Shown here: positions 7,984 through 16,058 of the stretch, in pieces
How positions within the stretch are numbered: position 1 is the first letter of the stretch
Layout of the letters: each line of letters begins with the position of its first letter
NCBI GenBank assembly: GCA_002480015.1
Contig: DLQD01000088.1
Span: forward strand, 450-33,162
Length of the DNA stretch: 32,713 bases
Source: Opitutia bacterium UBA7441
GTDB taxonomy: Bacteria; Verrucomicrobiota; Verrucomicrobiia; Opitutales; Coraliomargaritaceae
Reading direction: 5' to 3'
Made by a program: the position numbers and the translations under genes
Notes under the pieces: model-generated
Told to the model about the DNA's origin: nothing
Seen by the model: only the letters and a program-made list of their open reading frames with translations
Databases searched by the model: none

Positions 7984-8970
7984 CTACTGACTCCACTCTA
8001 GCATACGCTTGATAGGGGCATAGGCTTTTTGGCGGATGTCTTCGGGCATTTCGATCTGGGGCGACATGTTCTTCAGGCAGTCCCGTAGTTTCTCGATGGT
8101 GTTCATCTTCATGAAGCGGCAGTCGTTGCAGGCGCAGGTGTCGGTCGGGCCGGCAATAAAGGTTTTTTCGGGTATCTCGCGTTGCAGTCGGTGGATCATG
8201 CCAGTCTCTGTGACGACGATGAACTGCTGTGCATCGCTATCGCGGCAGAAGCCGATCATCTTCTCTGTGCTGCAGACCTCGTCCGCATTATCCCTCACCG
8301 TTTCGACACACTCGGGGTGCGCGACGACCAGAGCGTCAGGGAAGTGAAGCTTCAGGCCTTCGATGGCCTGTTGTGTGAAGAGCACGTGCGCATAGCAAGA
8401 GCCTGGCCATAGCTGCATGGCGCGGCCGGTCTGTTTGCTGACCCAGTGGCCGAGATTTTGGTCGGGGACAAAGAGGATCTCACGATCAGCCGGCACGTTG
8501 CCGACGATTTTTATGGCGTTGCCACTGGTGCAGATCACATCAGAGAGTGCTTTGACGGCGGCCGAGCAGTTGATGTAAGCGACTACGTAGACATTAGGAT
8601 GGGTCTCTTTGTAAGCGGCCAATTTTTCGGCAGGGCAGGAATCGGAGAGGGAGCAGCCAGCTTCAAGCACAGGCAGAAGCACAGGCTTATTGGGGTTTAC
8701 GATCTTCGCGGTCTCAGCCATGAAATGCACACCGCAGAAAACGATGCAATCGGTGTCGGCTTCCTCAGCGCGGTAGGCAAGGCCCAGTGAGTCGCCCACA
8801 TAGTCAGCCACTCGTTGAATCGCGTCCACTTGATAGTTGTGCGCAAGGATGACGGCATTGCGCTCTTTTTTGAGTGCAAGCACTTCTTCCTGGATCGCGG
8901 TGAGTGGCGCTTCGTTCCCCAATTTGGGATTGAAGACCATCGGTTCGTAATTGAGTGTCGCTGTGGCCAT
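7984..8970 (-). CDS. nadA: Quinolinate synthase NadA
   Basis: This 328-residue enzyme condenses iminoaspartate with dihydroxyacetone phosphate to quinolinate, using a [4Fe-4S] cluster. HNYQVDAIQRVADYVGDSL is the conserved N-terminal substrate region. Cluster ligands are Cys79 (VFCGVHFMAET), Cys221 (HPECVETV) and one of Cys279/281/284 (CACNDC). The ATG at 8970 is preferred over 9012 because the extra 14 residues show no family match. No nadB or nadC is adjacent, so iminoaspartate supply must be encoded elsewhere. Upstream, in its possible 5' leader, lies the double-hairpin element at 9058-9190. The genome therefore has both de novo NAD synthesis and the riboside uptake genes at 1-948. Confidence 0.96.
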   Translation of the reverse strand: MATATLNYEPMVFNPKLGNEAPLTAIQEEVLALKKERNAVILAHNYQVDAIQRVADYVGDSLGLAYRAEEADTDCIVFCGVHFMAETAKIVNPNKPVLLPVLEAGCSLSDSCPAEKLAAYKETHPNVYVVAYINCSAAVKALSDVICTSGNAIKIVGNVPADREILFVPDQNLGHWVSKQTGRAMQLWPGSCYAHVLFTQQAIEGLKLHFPDALVVAHPECVETVRDNADEVCSTEKMIGFCRDSDAQQFIVVTETGMIHRLQREIPEKTFIAGPTDTCACNDCRFMKMNTIEKLRDCLKNMSPQIEMPEDIRQKAYAPIKRMLEWSQ

Positions 8971-9298
8971 GGCTATATTTTTTAGGCAAATAAATGTCGG
9001 ACGGCTCGCCATCTAAGTCAAGCAGGCGAATCGAACAGATTTTCGCTAGGCCGGAGCCGGGTGCCATTTTAAACACGAGGTCAGGCGGCTACCTAAAGGA
9101 AGCCGCATATGTATGTCCGCTCCTTTAGGTGCGGGACGCGTTCTGGCATCTGTTGCGGCTTGTGTCCCCCTGTGGATTTAATGGCACCCGCGGGAGCCCC
9201 CTTTTTTGGTCGCAGTGTTTAGATCCAATAGTATCTTATATAGTCTGCTCAATATGAATACACACTGGATATTCGAGAATTTGTTCGAAACCTAGCCT
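8971..9298. other. Divergent intergenic region nadA / SDR gene
   Basis: This 328-nt non-coding stretch lies between divergently transcribed genes. It holds the highly structured element at 9058-9190, described separately. The remainder (9191-9298) has a C5T6 run at 9198-9209 and AT-rich sequence toward 9299 that may contain the promoter of the downstream gene. No reading frame with a recognisable product was found. Confidence 0.7.
9058..9190. repeat. REPIN-like element: two inverted hairpins inside an 11-bp terminal inverted repeat
   Basis: The outer arms CGGGTGCCATT (9058-9068) and AATGGCACCCG (9180-9190) are perfect reverse complements. Inside, hairpin 1 is GCGGCT (9085-9090), loop ACCTAAAGGA (9091-9100), AGCCGC (9101-9106). 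Hairpin 2 is GTCCGC (9115-9120), loop TCCTTTAGGT (9121-9130), GCGGGAC (9131-9137, one bulged G). The loops are perfect reverse complements, so the hairpins are inverted copies. Their stems differ in sequence yet both still pair. This matches the architecture of REP doublets (REPINs) or a folded RNA with kissing loops. GGAGCC occurs at both outer edges (9053-9058 and 9193-9198), a possible short target duplication. No transposase is nearby. Confidence 0.7.
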
Positions 9299-10726
9299 AT
9301 GCACTGCACGGAAGAGGACAAAAAGCCTTTGATCGCCGTCGCTGGCGCCAGCGGATTTGTGGGCTCTCACCTCAGGGCTCACTTGAAGGGAGACTACCGC
9401 TTTCGTGCGCTCACCCGCAGTGCCTCGGTCGCACAGTTGAATCGCGATGCATTCAGCACGGAATGGTGGCGTTGTGACCTCTACTCACTCCCCAAGGTCT
9501 CCGAGGCTCTGGTCGGCTGTGATTATGGCATCTACCTCGTTCATTCAATGGCCCCCTCCAGTCGTCTGGTGCAGGGAAGTTTTGAAGACACCGACCTGCT
9601 TCTGGCTGATAATTTCATTCGTGCGGCGGAGGCAGCCGGTCTCAAGCATGTTATCTATCTGAGCGGGCTGCTTCCCGATCGCGACGAGCCTCTGTCCCCA
9701 CACCTACGTAGTCGCCTCGAAGTAGAGAAGGTGCTCCGCTCTCGCTCCGTCAAAGTCACCGTGCTGCGGGCGGGGCTCATTTTCGGACCCGGGGGCTCAT
9801 CTTTTTCCCTCCTTATTAATCTCGTTCGTCGCCTGCCCATCATGCTGCTACCCGCCTGGGTGCGGTCCAAAACCCATTCGATTGATATCGAAAATATCTG
9901 CCAGGCTTTCGAGCTTTGCCTAGAGGAGTCCGGACTGGCCGGAGCTACCTACGATCTCGGCGGGCACGATCCGATGACATACCGTGAGATGATCCAAGCG
10001 ACCGCCCGGCTGTTGGGGAAGTCGGCTCATTTCATAAATTTCCCCTTTAACTGTTTCGGGCTCTCCAAGCATTGGGTCTCGGTGTTTGGTGGCGTGCCGC
10101 CGGCACTGGTCGGCCCCTTGCAGGAAAGCCTGCAGCATGACCTTGAGGCCCGCCCCAATGCCTTGACTGATCGGCTCAAAGATCGCTTCGTTTCCTTTGA
10201 GGATTCCTTTCGTAAAAGTGTCGATGCACAGGGGAGGCCGAGGCCGAATCCTCGCCGCAGTACGGAAGCCTCCGACCGCAAACAAATCAAGCAAGCCAGC
10301 CTAGTCCGCTCTGTCCAGCGCATGCCACTGACGATTGGGTGGAGCGCCCCGCAGGTGGCGACCGAATATGGCGAATGGCTCAGCCGTCGCTTTGGCGGGC
10401 TCATCAGCGCGAGTAAAGACAGCGAGGGCGTTGTCCGTTTCACCTCTTTCGGGGGGCGGCTCGTCCTGCTGCAATTGACGCCGACACCGTATTCCCTGGG
10501 AAGTGAGCGCCGCTGTGCCTTCTATATTTCGGGCGGGTTACTTTCGCGCGCGGTTGATCCCCCCGGGCGCCTGGAGTTTCGCCTTTTCCCGGAGCAAGGT
10601 TGTTTGATGGCGTCGATTCATGGCTTTGCGCCGACCTTACCGTGGTGGATCTATGCCAATACGCAGGCCAGAGTTCACCTGCGGGTGATGCGAGCCTTTG
10701 CCCGCCATTTAGATCGGCAGAATTAG
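9299..10726 (+). CDS. YbjT-like atypical SDR / NAD(P)-binding protein with C-terminal extra domain
   Basis: This is a 475-residue protein. The N-terminal half is an NmrA/atypical SDR Rossmann fold: AVAGASGFVGSHL at about residues 13-25 binds the dinucleotide, followed by DLYSLPKVSEALVGCD and HVIYLSGLLPD. VLRAGLIFGPGGSSF matches the YbjT-type family. The usual catalytic Tyr-x-x-x-Lys is not evident. From about residue 320 a second domain resembles the DUF2867-type region found after such Rossmann domains (RSVQRMPLTIGWSAPQVATEYGEWL, and PWWIYANTQARVHLRVMRAFARHL at the end). It may act as a nucleotide-binding sensor or reductase; the substrate is unknown. It is divergent from nadA and convergent with the OmpA-type lipoprotein gene. 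Confidence 0.78.
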   Translation: MHCTEEDKKPLIAVAGASGFVGSHLRAHLKGDYRFRALTRSASVAQLNRDAFSTEWWRCDLYSLPKVSEALVGCDYGIYLVHSMAPSSRLVQGSFEDTDLLLADNFIRAAEAAGLKHVIYLSGLLPDRDEPLSPHLRSRLEVEKVLRSRSVKVTVLRAGLIFGPGGSSFSLLINLVRRLPIMLLPAWVRSKTHSIDIENICQAFELCLEESGLAGATYDLGGHDPMTYREMIQATARLLGKSAHFINFPFNCFGLSKHWVSVFGGVPPALVGPLQESLQHDLEARPNALTDRLKDRFVSFEDSFRKSVDAQGRPRPNPRRSTEASDRKQIKQASLVRSVQRMPLTIGWSAPQVATEYGEWLSRRFGGLISASKDSEGVVRFTSFGGRLVLLQLTPTPYSLGSERRCAFYISGGLLSRAVDPPGRLEFRLFPEQGCLMASIHGFAPTLPWWIYANTQARVHLRVMRAFARHLDRQN

Positions 10727-10794
10727 CTTTGGGTTGATTGAACCACCCGTTTGGCAGGTGATCGGCCTTATTTTGCTCGTATGGCGGCAGTCGT

Positions 10795-11358
10795 CTACTT
10801 CTTAAGTAGAATCAGATCGACGCGGCGATCCTGTGAGGATTCTGATTTCGACAAACCGCTGACAGATTCGAGGCTACCCTTGGATAGCTTTTCGATACGT
10901 AGCGGCGAGATACCAAGCGAGCCGAGGTAGTCGCCGGCACTGGCTGCACGCCGGTCGCCGAGTGCCAGGTTGTACTCGCTGGTGCCATACCAGTCACTGT
11001 GGCCTTCGATCAAAAGATGGTCATCGGGGTTTTGCTCTAAGTAGTCAGCAGCTTGCTGTAGCTTGCCACGCTCGGGAGCTGCGATCGAGGAGGAATCAAA
11101 ACCAAAATAAACGGAGGGCAACACGCCTTCGACCATAGTGAAGTCATCATACTTGCCGTTGCCGATGCCATCGCCGCGGGCTTCGAGCGTGTCGTCGAGG
11201 CCCCAGTCACCGTCGCCATTGCCCAAAGGAATTAGATCTAAGTCGCTGTTGCCTCCGGTTGCATTGCCGAGCTGTGTGGGTGCTTGTTTACGTGTGCAGG
11301 CCGGCAGAAGGCAAAAAACTAGTAATAGAGTTAAGAAAATGCGGGCAGTTTTGTTCAT
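10795..11358 (-). CDS. OmpA-family (Pal-like) lipoprotein
   Basis: This 187-residue protein has a lipoprotein signal with lipobox LLPAC (Cys21) after a hydrophobic stretch. An acidic, Gly/Asp-rich linker (about residues 30-70) follows. The C-terminal OmpA-like peptidoglycan-binding domain begins VYFGFDSSSI and contains LLIEGHSDWYGTSEYN, DRRAASAGDYL and a final DRRVDLILL. The Pal motif is normally HTDERGTxEYN, so SDWYG here is a variant. The family anchors the outer membrane to peptidoglycan. No tol genes are adjacent, so membership of a Tol-Pal system is not shown. It is transcribed divergently from the CbiX-like gene. Confidence 0.87.
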   Translation of the reverse strand: MNKTARIFLTLLLVFCLLPACTRKQAPTQLGNATGGNSDLDLIPLGNGDGDWGLDDTLEARGDGIGNGKYDDFTMVEGVLPSVYFGFDSSSIAAPERGKLQQAADYLEQNPDDHLLIEGHSDWYGTSEYNLALGDRRAASAGDYLGSLGISPLRIEKLSKGSLESVSGLSKSESSQDRRVDLILLKK

Positions 11359-11442
11359 AATCTCGCACTTTGATGATATGATTTGTATCTCGCAAACATT
11401 TTCCTTAGCTCATCACCAAATTGTCCCCTTCTATCTCTGCCT

Positions 11443-12264
11443 ATGACTGCACCCACCGTCTTTCTCGTCGATAATGGATCCCTCCGTCCCCAAGCTACGC
11501 TATGGTTGCGTTGCCTCGCGGAGGCGATGTCCACACGGACGAGCTTAGTGGTCGAAGCAGTCAGCCTCTTGCATTCGCACAAAGTGACAATGGAAAAGTT
11601 GAATGGCCAACCCGCGACGATTGTGAAGCGCCGCTTGCGCGAATGTATCGAGGCCGGCCAGCGCGACTTTATTGTCCTCCCGCTCTTTTTGGGGCCGAGT
11701 CTCGCCATTTCCGAATATTTGCATGAAATGATCGAAGAGCAGCGTGCGCAGCATGCCGAGCTTCGTGTCGAGGTCGCGCCCGTGCTATCCGGTGAGGATA
11801 GCGGTCGCCCTGATCCCCGCCTCGCGCGCATCCTTGCTGAGCTGGTTCGTCAGCGGGCACCCTCAGCCGCTACCAAGATCGCGCTCGTCGATCACGGCAC
11901 TCCCATCTCGGAAGTAAATCGCGTGCGCAATGCTGTGGCCATGCAGCTGGCAGAGGAGTTGGGCACAGAGGTAGCGGCGGTGCAGGCCTGTTCTATGGAG
12001 CGCAGGGAAGGGGAGGCTTATGCATTTAACGAACCCCTGCTCGAATCGCTCGGTCAGTTGGACGGCTTTAGGGGCGGTCGTTTAATTCTCGCGATGTTTT
12101 TTCTGCTGCCCGGTCGTCATGCCGGAGTTGGCGGCGATGTGGCCGAAATCGCCGAGGGATTGGTTTTGGAGAAAGCGTTCAATGCGATCGAGACGACGCC
12201 CTTGCTTGGGGAACATCCTGGGCTGCTTGATATTTTAGAAGACCGCTTGCGATCGGTGCTTTGA
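11443..12264 (+). CDS. CbiX/SirB-family two-domain chelatase-like protein
   Basis: This 273-residue protein has two homologous halves typical of class II sirohydrochlorin cobalto- or ferrochelatases. The first half has LVDNGS (where family members have HGS) and LPLFLGPSLAISEYL (where they have a His after the PxFLxxG motif), so its likely metal-binding histidines are missing. The second half keeps ALVDHGTP and FFLLPGRHAGVGGDV, with both histidines. One candidate active site therefore lies in the C-terminal half only. The ATG at 11443 directly precedes the first strand; an earlier in-frame ATG at 11383 adds 20 unsupported residues. No cobalamin or siroheme genes are adjacent, so substrate and metal are unknown. 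Confidence 0.8.
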   Translation: MTAPTVFLVDNGSLRPQATLWLRCLAEAMSTRTSLVVEAVSLLHSHKVTMEKLNGQPATIVKRRLRECIEAGQRDFIVLPLFLGPSLAISEYLHEMIEEQRAQHAELRVEVAPVLSGEDSGRPDPRLARILAELVRQRAPSAATKIALVDHGTPISEVNRVRNAVAMQLAEELGTEVAAVQACSMERREGEAYAFNEPLLESLGQLDGFRGGRLILAMFFLLPGRHAGVGGDVAEIAEGLVLEKAFNAIETTPLLGEHPGLLDILEDRLRSVL

Positions 12265-12343
12265 GCGAACGAGTAAACTACGATTGCCGCAATCAGGGAG
12301 TAAATGCCAATGAATGCAGGGCTACCATCCGCTTAAAAAGTGG

Positions 12344-12988
12344 TTAACCGGTGATCGAAATCAGGCCATTATTGATCGCATAACGGGTGAGGCTGGCAAC
12401 ATCGTGCCGATTCAGTTTACGCATTAGATTGGTGCGGTGGTTCTCGGCCGTTTTGATGCTGATTTGCAATTTTGAGGCGATCTTGCGGGTGCTGTGGCTG
12501 TCTGCGATCAATTGTAAGATCTCACGTTCGCGTTTTGTTAGGATATGGGTTCCCGAATCGCTTGATTTTGGGTCAGACATGGCTTCGCGCAGCAGCAGCG
12601 TCACTTCGGGCCCAAAGTAACTGCCGCCGCTGGCGACGATCTCGGCACCTTTGCGCAGTTCCGACAGGGGCGCCGTTTTCTCCACAAAGCCATGGGCCCC
12701 AGCTTGTAGCAGTTCCCTGAGAAGGCTCGGACTTTGGAAGCCTGAAAAAATCAATACTTGGCTGTCGGGGATTTTCTCGCGGAAGCGGTGGAGTATCTCG
12801 ATACCATTCAAACTGGGGAGCATAACGTCTAAAATGACAAAGTCGGGTTTTAGCTCAAGGCATGCTTCACTGCCGGCTAGACCGTCACTACTTTGAATAA
12901 TAACTTCAAACAACTCCGGATCAAGCACAGCTTGGCTAATCATTTCACAAATAGCAGTTTGATCTTCTATAATCGCAACAGTCTTCAT
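12344..12988 (-). CDS. NarL/FixJ-family response regulator
   Basis: This 214-residue protein has a receiver domain at about residues 1-120: acidic pair IIEDQ near residue 8, phosphoacceptor Asp54 in FVILDVMLP, Ser/Thr near 82 in LIFSGF, and Lys in FVEKTAP. A LuxR-type helix-turn-helix follows, with LTKREREILQLIADSHSTRKIA and TAENHRTNLMRKL. Phosphorylation would trigger dimerisation and DNA binding. No histidine kinase is adjacent. The hybrid kinase at 20919-24950 has its own receiver and is 8 kb away, so pairing is not supported. The target genes are unknown. Confidence 0.9.
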   Translation of the reverse strand: MKTVAIIEDQTAICEMISQAVLDPELFEVIIQSSDGLAGSEACLELKPDFVILDVMLPSLNGIEILHRFREKIPDSQVLIFSGFQSPSLLRELLQAGAHGFVEKTAPLSELRKGAEIVASGGSYFGPEVTLLLREAMSDPKSSDSGTHILTKREREILQLIADSHSTRKIASKLQISIKTAENHRTNLMRKLNRHDVASLTRYAINNGLISITG

Positions 12989-13069
12989 TTTTAAAATAAG
13001 GTGAAATAAGGAATTGCCATATTCATAGCATACTATCGGCTTTTAAAAAAGCTTTTTAATCCTTCGACC

Positions 13070-14020
13070 CTATGTTTCTGCCAGTCGGGAAATGATGTCT
13101 CCGTTGGCTCTGATCTTGGCGGATTTCAAGGCGAGCAGCACGGCACCCGCAACCGCTGGCATTCGCGGGCGTGTTTCGACTACTTCAAACCCGTGCTTGT
13201 GGAGGCGTGTTTTTAGGTTATTCCGAAAGTAGTTGTGTCGAGTTAGGCCACCACATTGCAAGACAGGCGCTTCGACTAATTTGAGCGCTTGGCGCGTGCA
13301 CTTGGCTAGCCGGCATAGCTCCTCTAGCGCCTCGGATAGGATTAGAGCGGCGGCAGGATCGTCGCTTGCGGCCAGATCAATGACGATCGGCGCGAGCTGC
13401 GCCCGCTCGGTGCGTGTCAGTCCTTGATCATGAAGACGGCTCTTGAATTGAGTCATCGAGTTGATTCCGAGGAAGGTCATCACTTTGCCGATCAGTGCGC
13501 TCTCTGGTTGGCGTCCGTCCGCCTGTCGCACGCAGGCTTGGAGTGCACGGAGCCCTAGCCAGCTGCCGCTGCCCGCGTCGTCCACCAGGTCGCCCCAGCC
13601 GCCGCATTGCGAAATTTCACCAGCCTCATTACGTCCGTAAGAGGCCGACCCTGTTCCTGCAAGCAAGACCATGCCCGGTGCCCCCGCGAAGCCGCCTTCG
13701 AGGGCCGTTTCTAAGTCGTGGCCGACGGTAATTTGGGCGCGGGCGCCCTCTAGGCTCTCACGGGCGATTGCCAAGACTCGTTCTTGAGTGGATGCATCGC
13801 TCGCGCCGGCTAGTCCGAGGTGGGCCGCACATATTTCATGTCGTGCGATGCCCTCCGACGCTTGCTTGATTGCGTCTAGCAGGTTAGCTTCTACTTCTGT
13901 ATGGGCTATCGTTCGTGGGTTGGTGGCACCGCTGAGACCCTGGCCGACGATTCGACCGGATGCATCGCTCAGAAGTGCTCGAGTCCGAGTGCCGCCGCCG
14001 TCGATGCCCAAAAAATACAC
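13070..14020 (-). CDS. BadF/BadG/NAGK-family ATPase, probable N-acetylglucosamine-type kinase
   Basis: This 316-residue ASKHA-fold kinase begins FLGIDGGGTRTRALL (phosphate 1 loop). It then has GLSGATNPR, LGLAGAS, the adenosine region LLAGTGSASYG, and CGGWGDLVDDAGSGSWLG, typical of N-acetylglucosamine kinases. I choose the GTG at 14020, one base after the hpt stop (TAG-C-GTG) with GGAG about ten bases upstream. An in-frame ATG at 14065 would overlap hpt by 44 nt and add residues without family match. Coupling to hpt suggests co-translation but no evident shared pathway. A sugar or cell-wall amino sugar substrate is inferred from the family only. Confidence 0.8.
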   Translation of the reverse strand: MYFLGIDGGGTRTRALLSDASGRIVGQGLSGATNPRTIAHTEVEANLLDAIKQASEGIARHEICAAHLGLAGASDASTQERVLAIARESLEGARAQITVGHDLETALEGGFAGAPGMVLLAGTGSASYGRNEAGEISQCGGWGDLVDDAGSGSWLGLRALQACVRQADGRQPESALIGKVMTFLGINSMTQFKSRLHDQGLTRTERAQLAPIVIDLAASDDPAAALILSEALEELCRLAKCTRQALKLVEAPVLQCGGLTRHNYFRNNLKTRLHKHGFEVVETRPRMPAVAGAVLLALKSAKIRANGDIISRLAET

Positions 14021-14021
14021 G

Positions 14022-14600
14022 CTAAGCCCACTCCGGGGGATTTTGCAGTTCGGGTCGCAAGACACCGATGCAGGGTAGCTGGCGGTAGCGCTCGGCGAAG
14101 TCGAGGCCGTAGCCGACTACAAACTCATCGGGAATCTGGAAGCCGACAAAGTCGGCCTCAAAGTCTACGGTCCGAGTGGTGTTTTTATCGAGCAGAACAC
14201 ACGTTTTCAAAGAAGCCGGATTCATCGCTTTCAAGATCTCAACTACTCGGAATAGGGTGCTGCCCGAGTCCAGGATGTCATCAATGACCAGCACATCCAG
14301 GCCCTTCAGATCAAGCCGAATTTTATCGATAATTTCGGGTGCCTGGATTGGAATTACTTCGTCACGATAACTCGATATACGGACGCAGTCGAGTTGGATC
14401 GGCAGGCCTAGCTCACGGATGAGGTCGGCTACAAAAATGATCGCACCGTTGATAATCGCGATCACCGCCAGTTCACGGCCTTGGTAGGTCTGCGTGATTT
14501 GAGCCCCAAGTTCTTGAATGCGTTTTTTGATTGCGGTCTCATCGACGAGTATTTTGTCGATGTCTTCGAGGGGATTATGGGCGGAATTGTCGAGATGCAT
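14022..14600 (-). CDS. hpt: Hypoxanthine phosphoribosyltransferase
   Basis: This 192-residue type I phosphoribosyltransferase has the PRPP-binding motif VLVIDDILDSGST near residue 100. It also has VAIINGAIIFVADLIREL, ISSYRDE for the flexible loop, and FVVGYGLDFAERYRQLPCIGVL at the C-terminus, the standard Hpt ending. It salvages hypoxanthine and guanine to IMP and GMP with PRPP. The ATG at 14600 gives a normal length; another in-frame ATG at 14651 would add 17 residues and cannot be excluded, because neither has a strong ribosome binding site. It lies downstream of the fba terminator and is coupled to the sugar kinase gene by a one-base gap. Confidence 0.93.
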   Translation of the reverse strand: MHLDNSAHNPLEDIDKILVDETAIKKRIQELGAQITQTYQGRELAVIAIINGAIIFVADLIRELGLPIQLDCVRISSYRDEVIPIQAPEIIDKIRLDLKGLDVLVIDDILDSGSTLFRVVEILKAMNPASLKTCVLLDKNTTRTVDFEADFVGFQIPDEFVVGYGLDFAERYRQLPCIGVLRPELQNPPEWA

Positions 14601-14737
14601 GCTAGCTATTACATATCGCTCAAATCCAAGTAGATTACAAGCCGATCTCATTTTTCTTTAGCTCACTTGGAAGTGTTCGTGCACAATACCTCCGCCGCGG
14701 GTGATGAGGCGGCCTTTTAGGAGCTCAAACTGCGCAC

Positions 14738-14776
14738 ATGAAAAAGCCGGACACGCTTAAAACGCATCCGGCTTCA
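14738..14776 (-). terminator. Intrinsic terminator of fba
   Basis: On the minus strand, AAGCCGGA (14774-14767) pairs perfectly with TCCGGCTT (14751-14744) around a 15-nt loop. The stem runs into a five-T tract and lies about 26 nt after the fba stop. This is the clearest intrinsic terminator in the window and separates fba from hpt. Confidence 0.75.
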
Positions 14777-14799
14777 TCAAAATAGGCGTCTACTCGGGC

Positions 14800-15831
14800 T
14801 TAGACTGTTCCGAAGATCGTCTTGCCGTTGGAGCAAAGGTCCTCGGCCGCTTGAACTAGGCGAGCTGCCATGCTTTTCTCTGCCTTCTTCAGGTAGCTGC
14901 GTGGATCGTAGGTTTTTTTGTTGCCAACTTCGCCGTCGATTTTGAGCACACCTTCAATGTTCTCGCAGATATGTGTCACGACTGGGCGGGTGAAAGCATA
15001 CTGTGTGTCGGTGTCGATGTTCATCTTGACCACACCATATTCGAGAGTCTCGCGGATGTCGCTTAGCTCGGAGCCGGAGCCGCCGTGGAAGACGAGGTCC
15101 ATGAATGCGTCGGCACCATGTTTATCGGTAACTGCCTTCTGGCCGTCGCGAAGGATGGTCGGCTTGAGTTTGACGGCGCCGGGTTTGTAGGCTCCGTGCA
15201 CGTTGCCGAAAGTCGCGGCAAAAAGGAAGCGGCCGATCGGCTGGAGGGCTTCATAGACATCGACCATGTCGCCAGGTGTCGTATAAAGTTTGTCAATCGG
15301 GAGGCCTGAGGTATCATGTCCATCCTCCTCGCCACCCACGCAGCCAGCTTCGACTTCGAGGATGATGTTGAGCTCGGCGCACTCTTTGAGGAGCCCTTTG
15401 GAAATCTCCAGGTTTTCCTTTAGATCAACAACCGAGCCGTCGAACATGTGCGACTGAAAGAGAGGACCTTTGCCTTCGGCAACCCGTTTGCGGGAGGCTT
15501 CGAGGAGCGGTTTGAGGAAGCCTTCGACCTTTTCCGGATGGCAGTGGTCGGTGTGGAGGGCGACGAGCACATCATACTTCTCCGCGAGAATGTGCGTGGC
15601 TTCGGCCAGCACGATCGCACCAAAGGCAGCATCGTTCACATTCAGGCCAGAGGCGAATTGACCGCCGCCTGTAGAAACTTGGATGATGCCGTCGGACTTC
15701 GCGTCAGCGAAAGCCTTGAGGGCAGCATTAATTGTCGTGATCGATGTGATATTGACAGCCGGATAGGCGTAGTTGCCCTTTTGGGCGGCGTCGAGCATCG
15801 CTTCGTATTGTTTAGGTGTGGCTACTGGCAT
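14800..15831 (-). CDS. fba: Class II fructose-bisphosphate aldolase
   Basis: This 343-residue zinc-dependent aldolase cleaves or forms fructose-1,6-bisphosphate. ALHTDHCHPEKVEGFL holds the catalytic Asp and zinc-binding His. LEVEAGCVGGEEDGHD is the conserved acidic loop, ATFGNVHGAYKPG has the second zinc His, and LVFHGGSGS the third, next to the phosphate-binding loop. VKMNIDTDTQYAFTRPV is the NxDTD motif. The long form with GGEEDG and the C-terminal YDPRSYLKKAE matches the E. coli FbaA (class IIa) type. It is monocistronic by appearance, with its own terminator and a palindromic operator-like site about 36 nt upstream. Confidence 0.96.
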   Translation of the reverse strand: MPVATPKQYEAMLDAAQKGNYAYPAVNITSITTINAALKAFADAKSDGIIQVSTGGGQFASGLNVNDAAFGAIVLAEATHILAEKYDVLVALHTDHCHPEKVEGFLKPLLEASRKRVAEGKGPLFQSHMFDGSVVDLKENLEISKGLLKECAELNIILEVEAGCVGGEEDGHDTSGLPIDKLYTTPGDMVDVYEALQPIGRFLFAATFGNVHGAYKPGAVKLKPTILRDGQKAVTDKHGADAFMDLVFHGGSGSELSDIRETLEYGVVKMNIDTDTQYAFTRPVVTHICENIEGVLKIDGEVGNKKTYDPRSYLKKAEKSMAARLVQAAEDLCSNGKTIFGTV

Positions 15832-15867
15832 CTTTCGATTAGTTTGATTTATCTGGTTTATGATTTA

Positions 15868-15881
15868 AGCAAGCGCTTCCA
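15868..15881 (-). promoter_or_regulatory. LacI/CcpA-family-like operator upstream of fba
   Basis: Read on the minus strand the site is TGGAAGCGCTTGCT, with a perfect AAGCGCTT core and central CG. It matches the generic LacI-family or cre-like form TGNAAGCGCTTNCA at all but the last defined position. It lies 37-50 nt upstream of the fba start, where a regulator could affect transcription. No LacI-family gene is in the window. Confidence 0.4.
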
Positions 15882-16058
15882 ATGAAGCGATTAGATCAAA
15901 CACAAGTTAAATCGCATATGTTTGTCTTTACAATCTTGTAATCGAGTGAAAGCCGTCGGCACGTGTCGCTCGTAACAGTACAGCTTGTGATCTTGCCTTG
16001 GCCTGACTTTTCGAGAGTTCCACTTGCACAGGGTGGCAAGTCCGGGTTCTCTCTATCT

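Noticed and set aside
8971..9190. Known NAD-sensing (nadA-motif) riboswitch upstream of nadA
   Set aside because: The position is suggestive, but that riboswitch class is described from Acidobacteria and I could not align its conserved core; the inverted-copy hairpins fit a repeat element at least as well.
14658..14745. Short minus-strand frame between fba and hpt reading RLITRGGGIVHEHFQVS before a TAA
   Set aside because: It has no ATG or well-placed alternative start, begins in the fba terminator and matches nothing I recognise.
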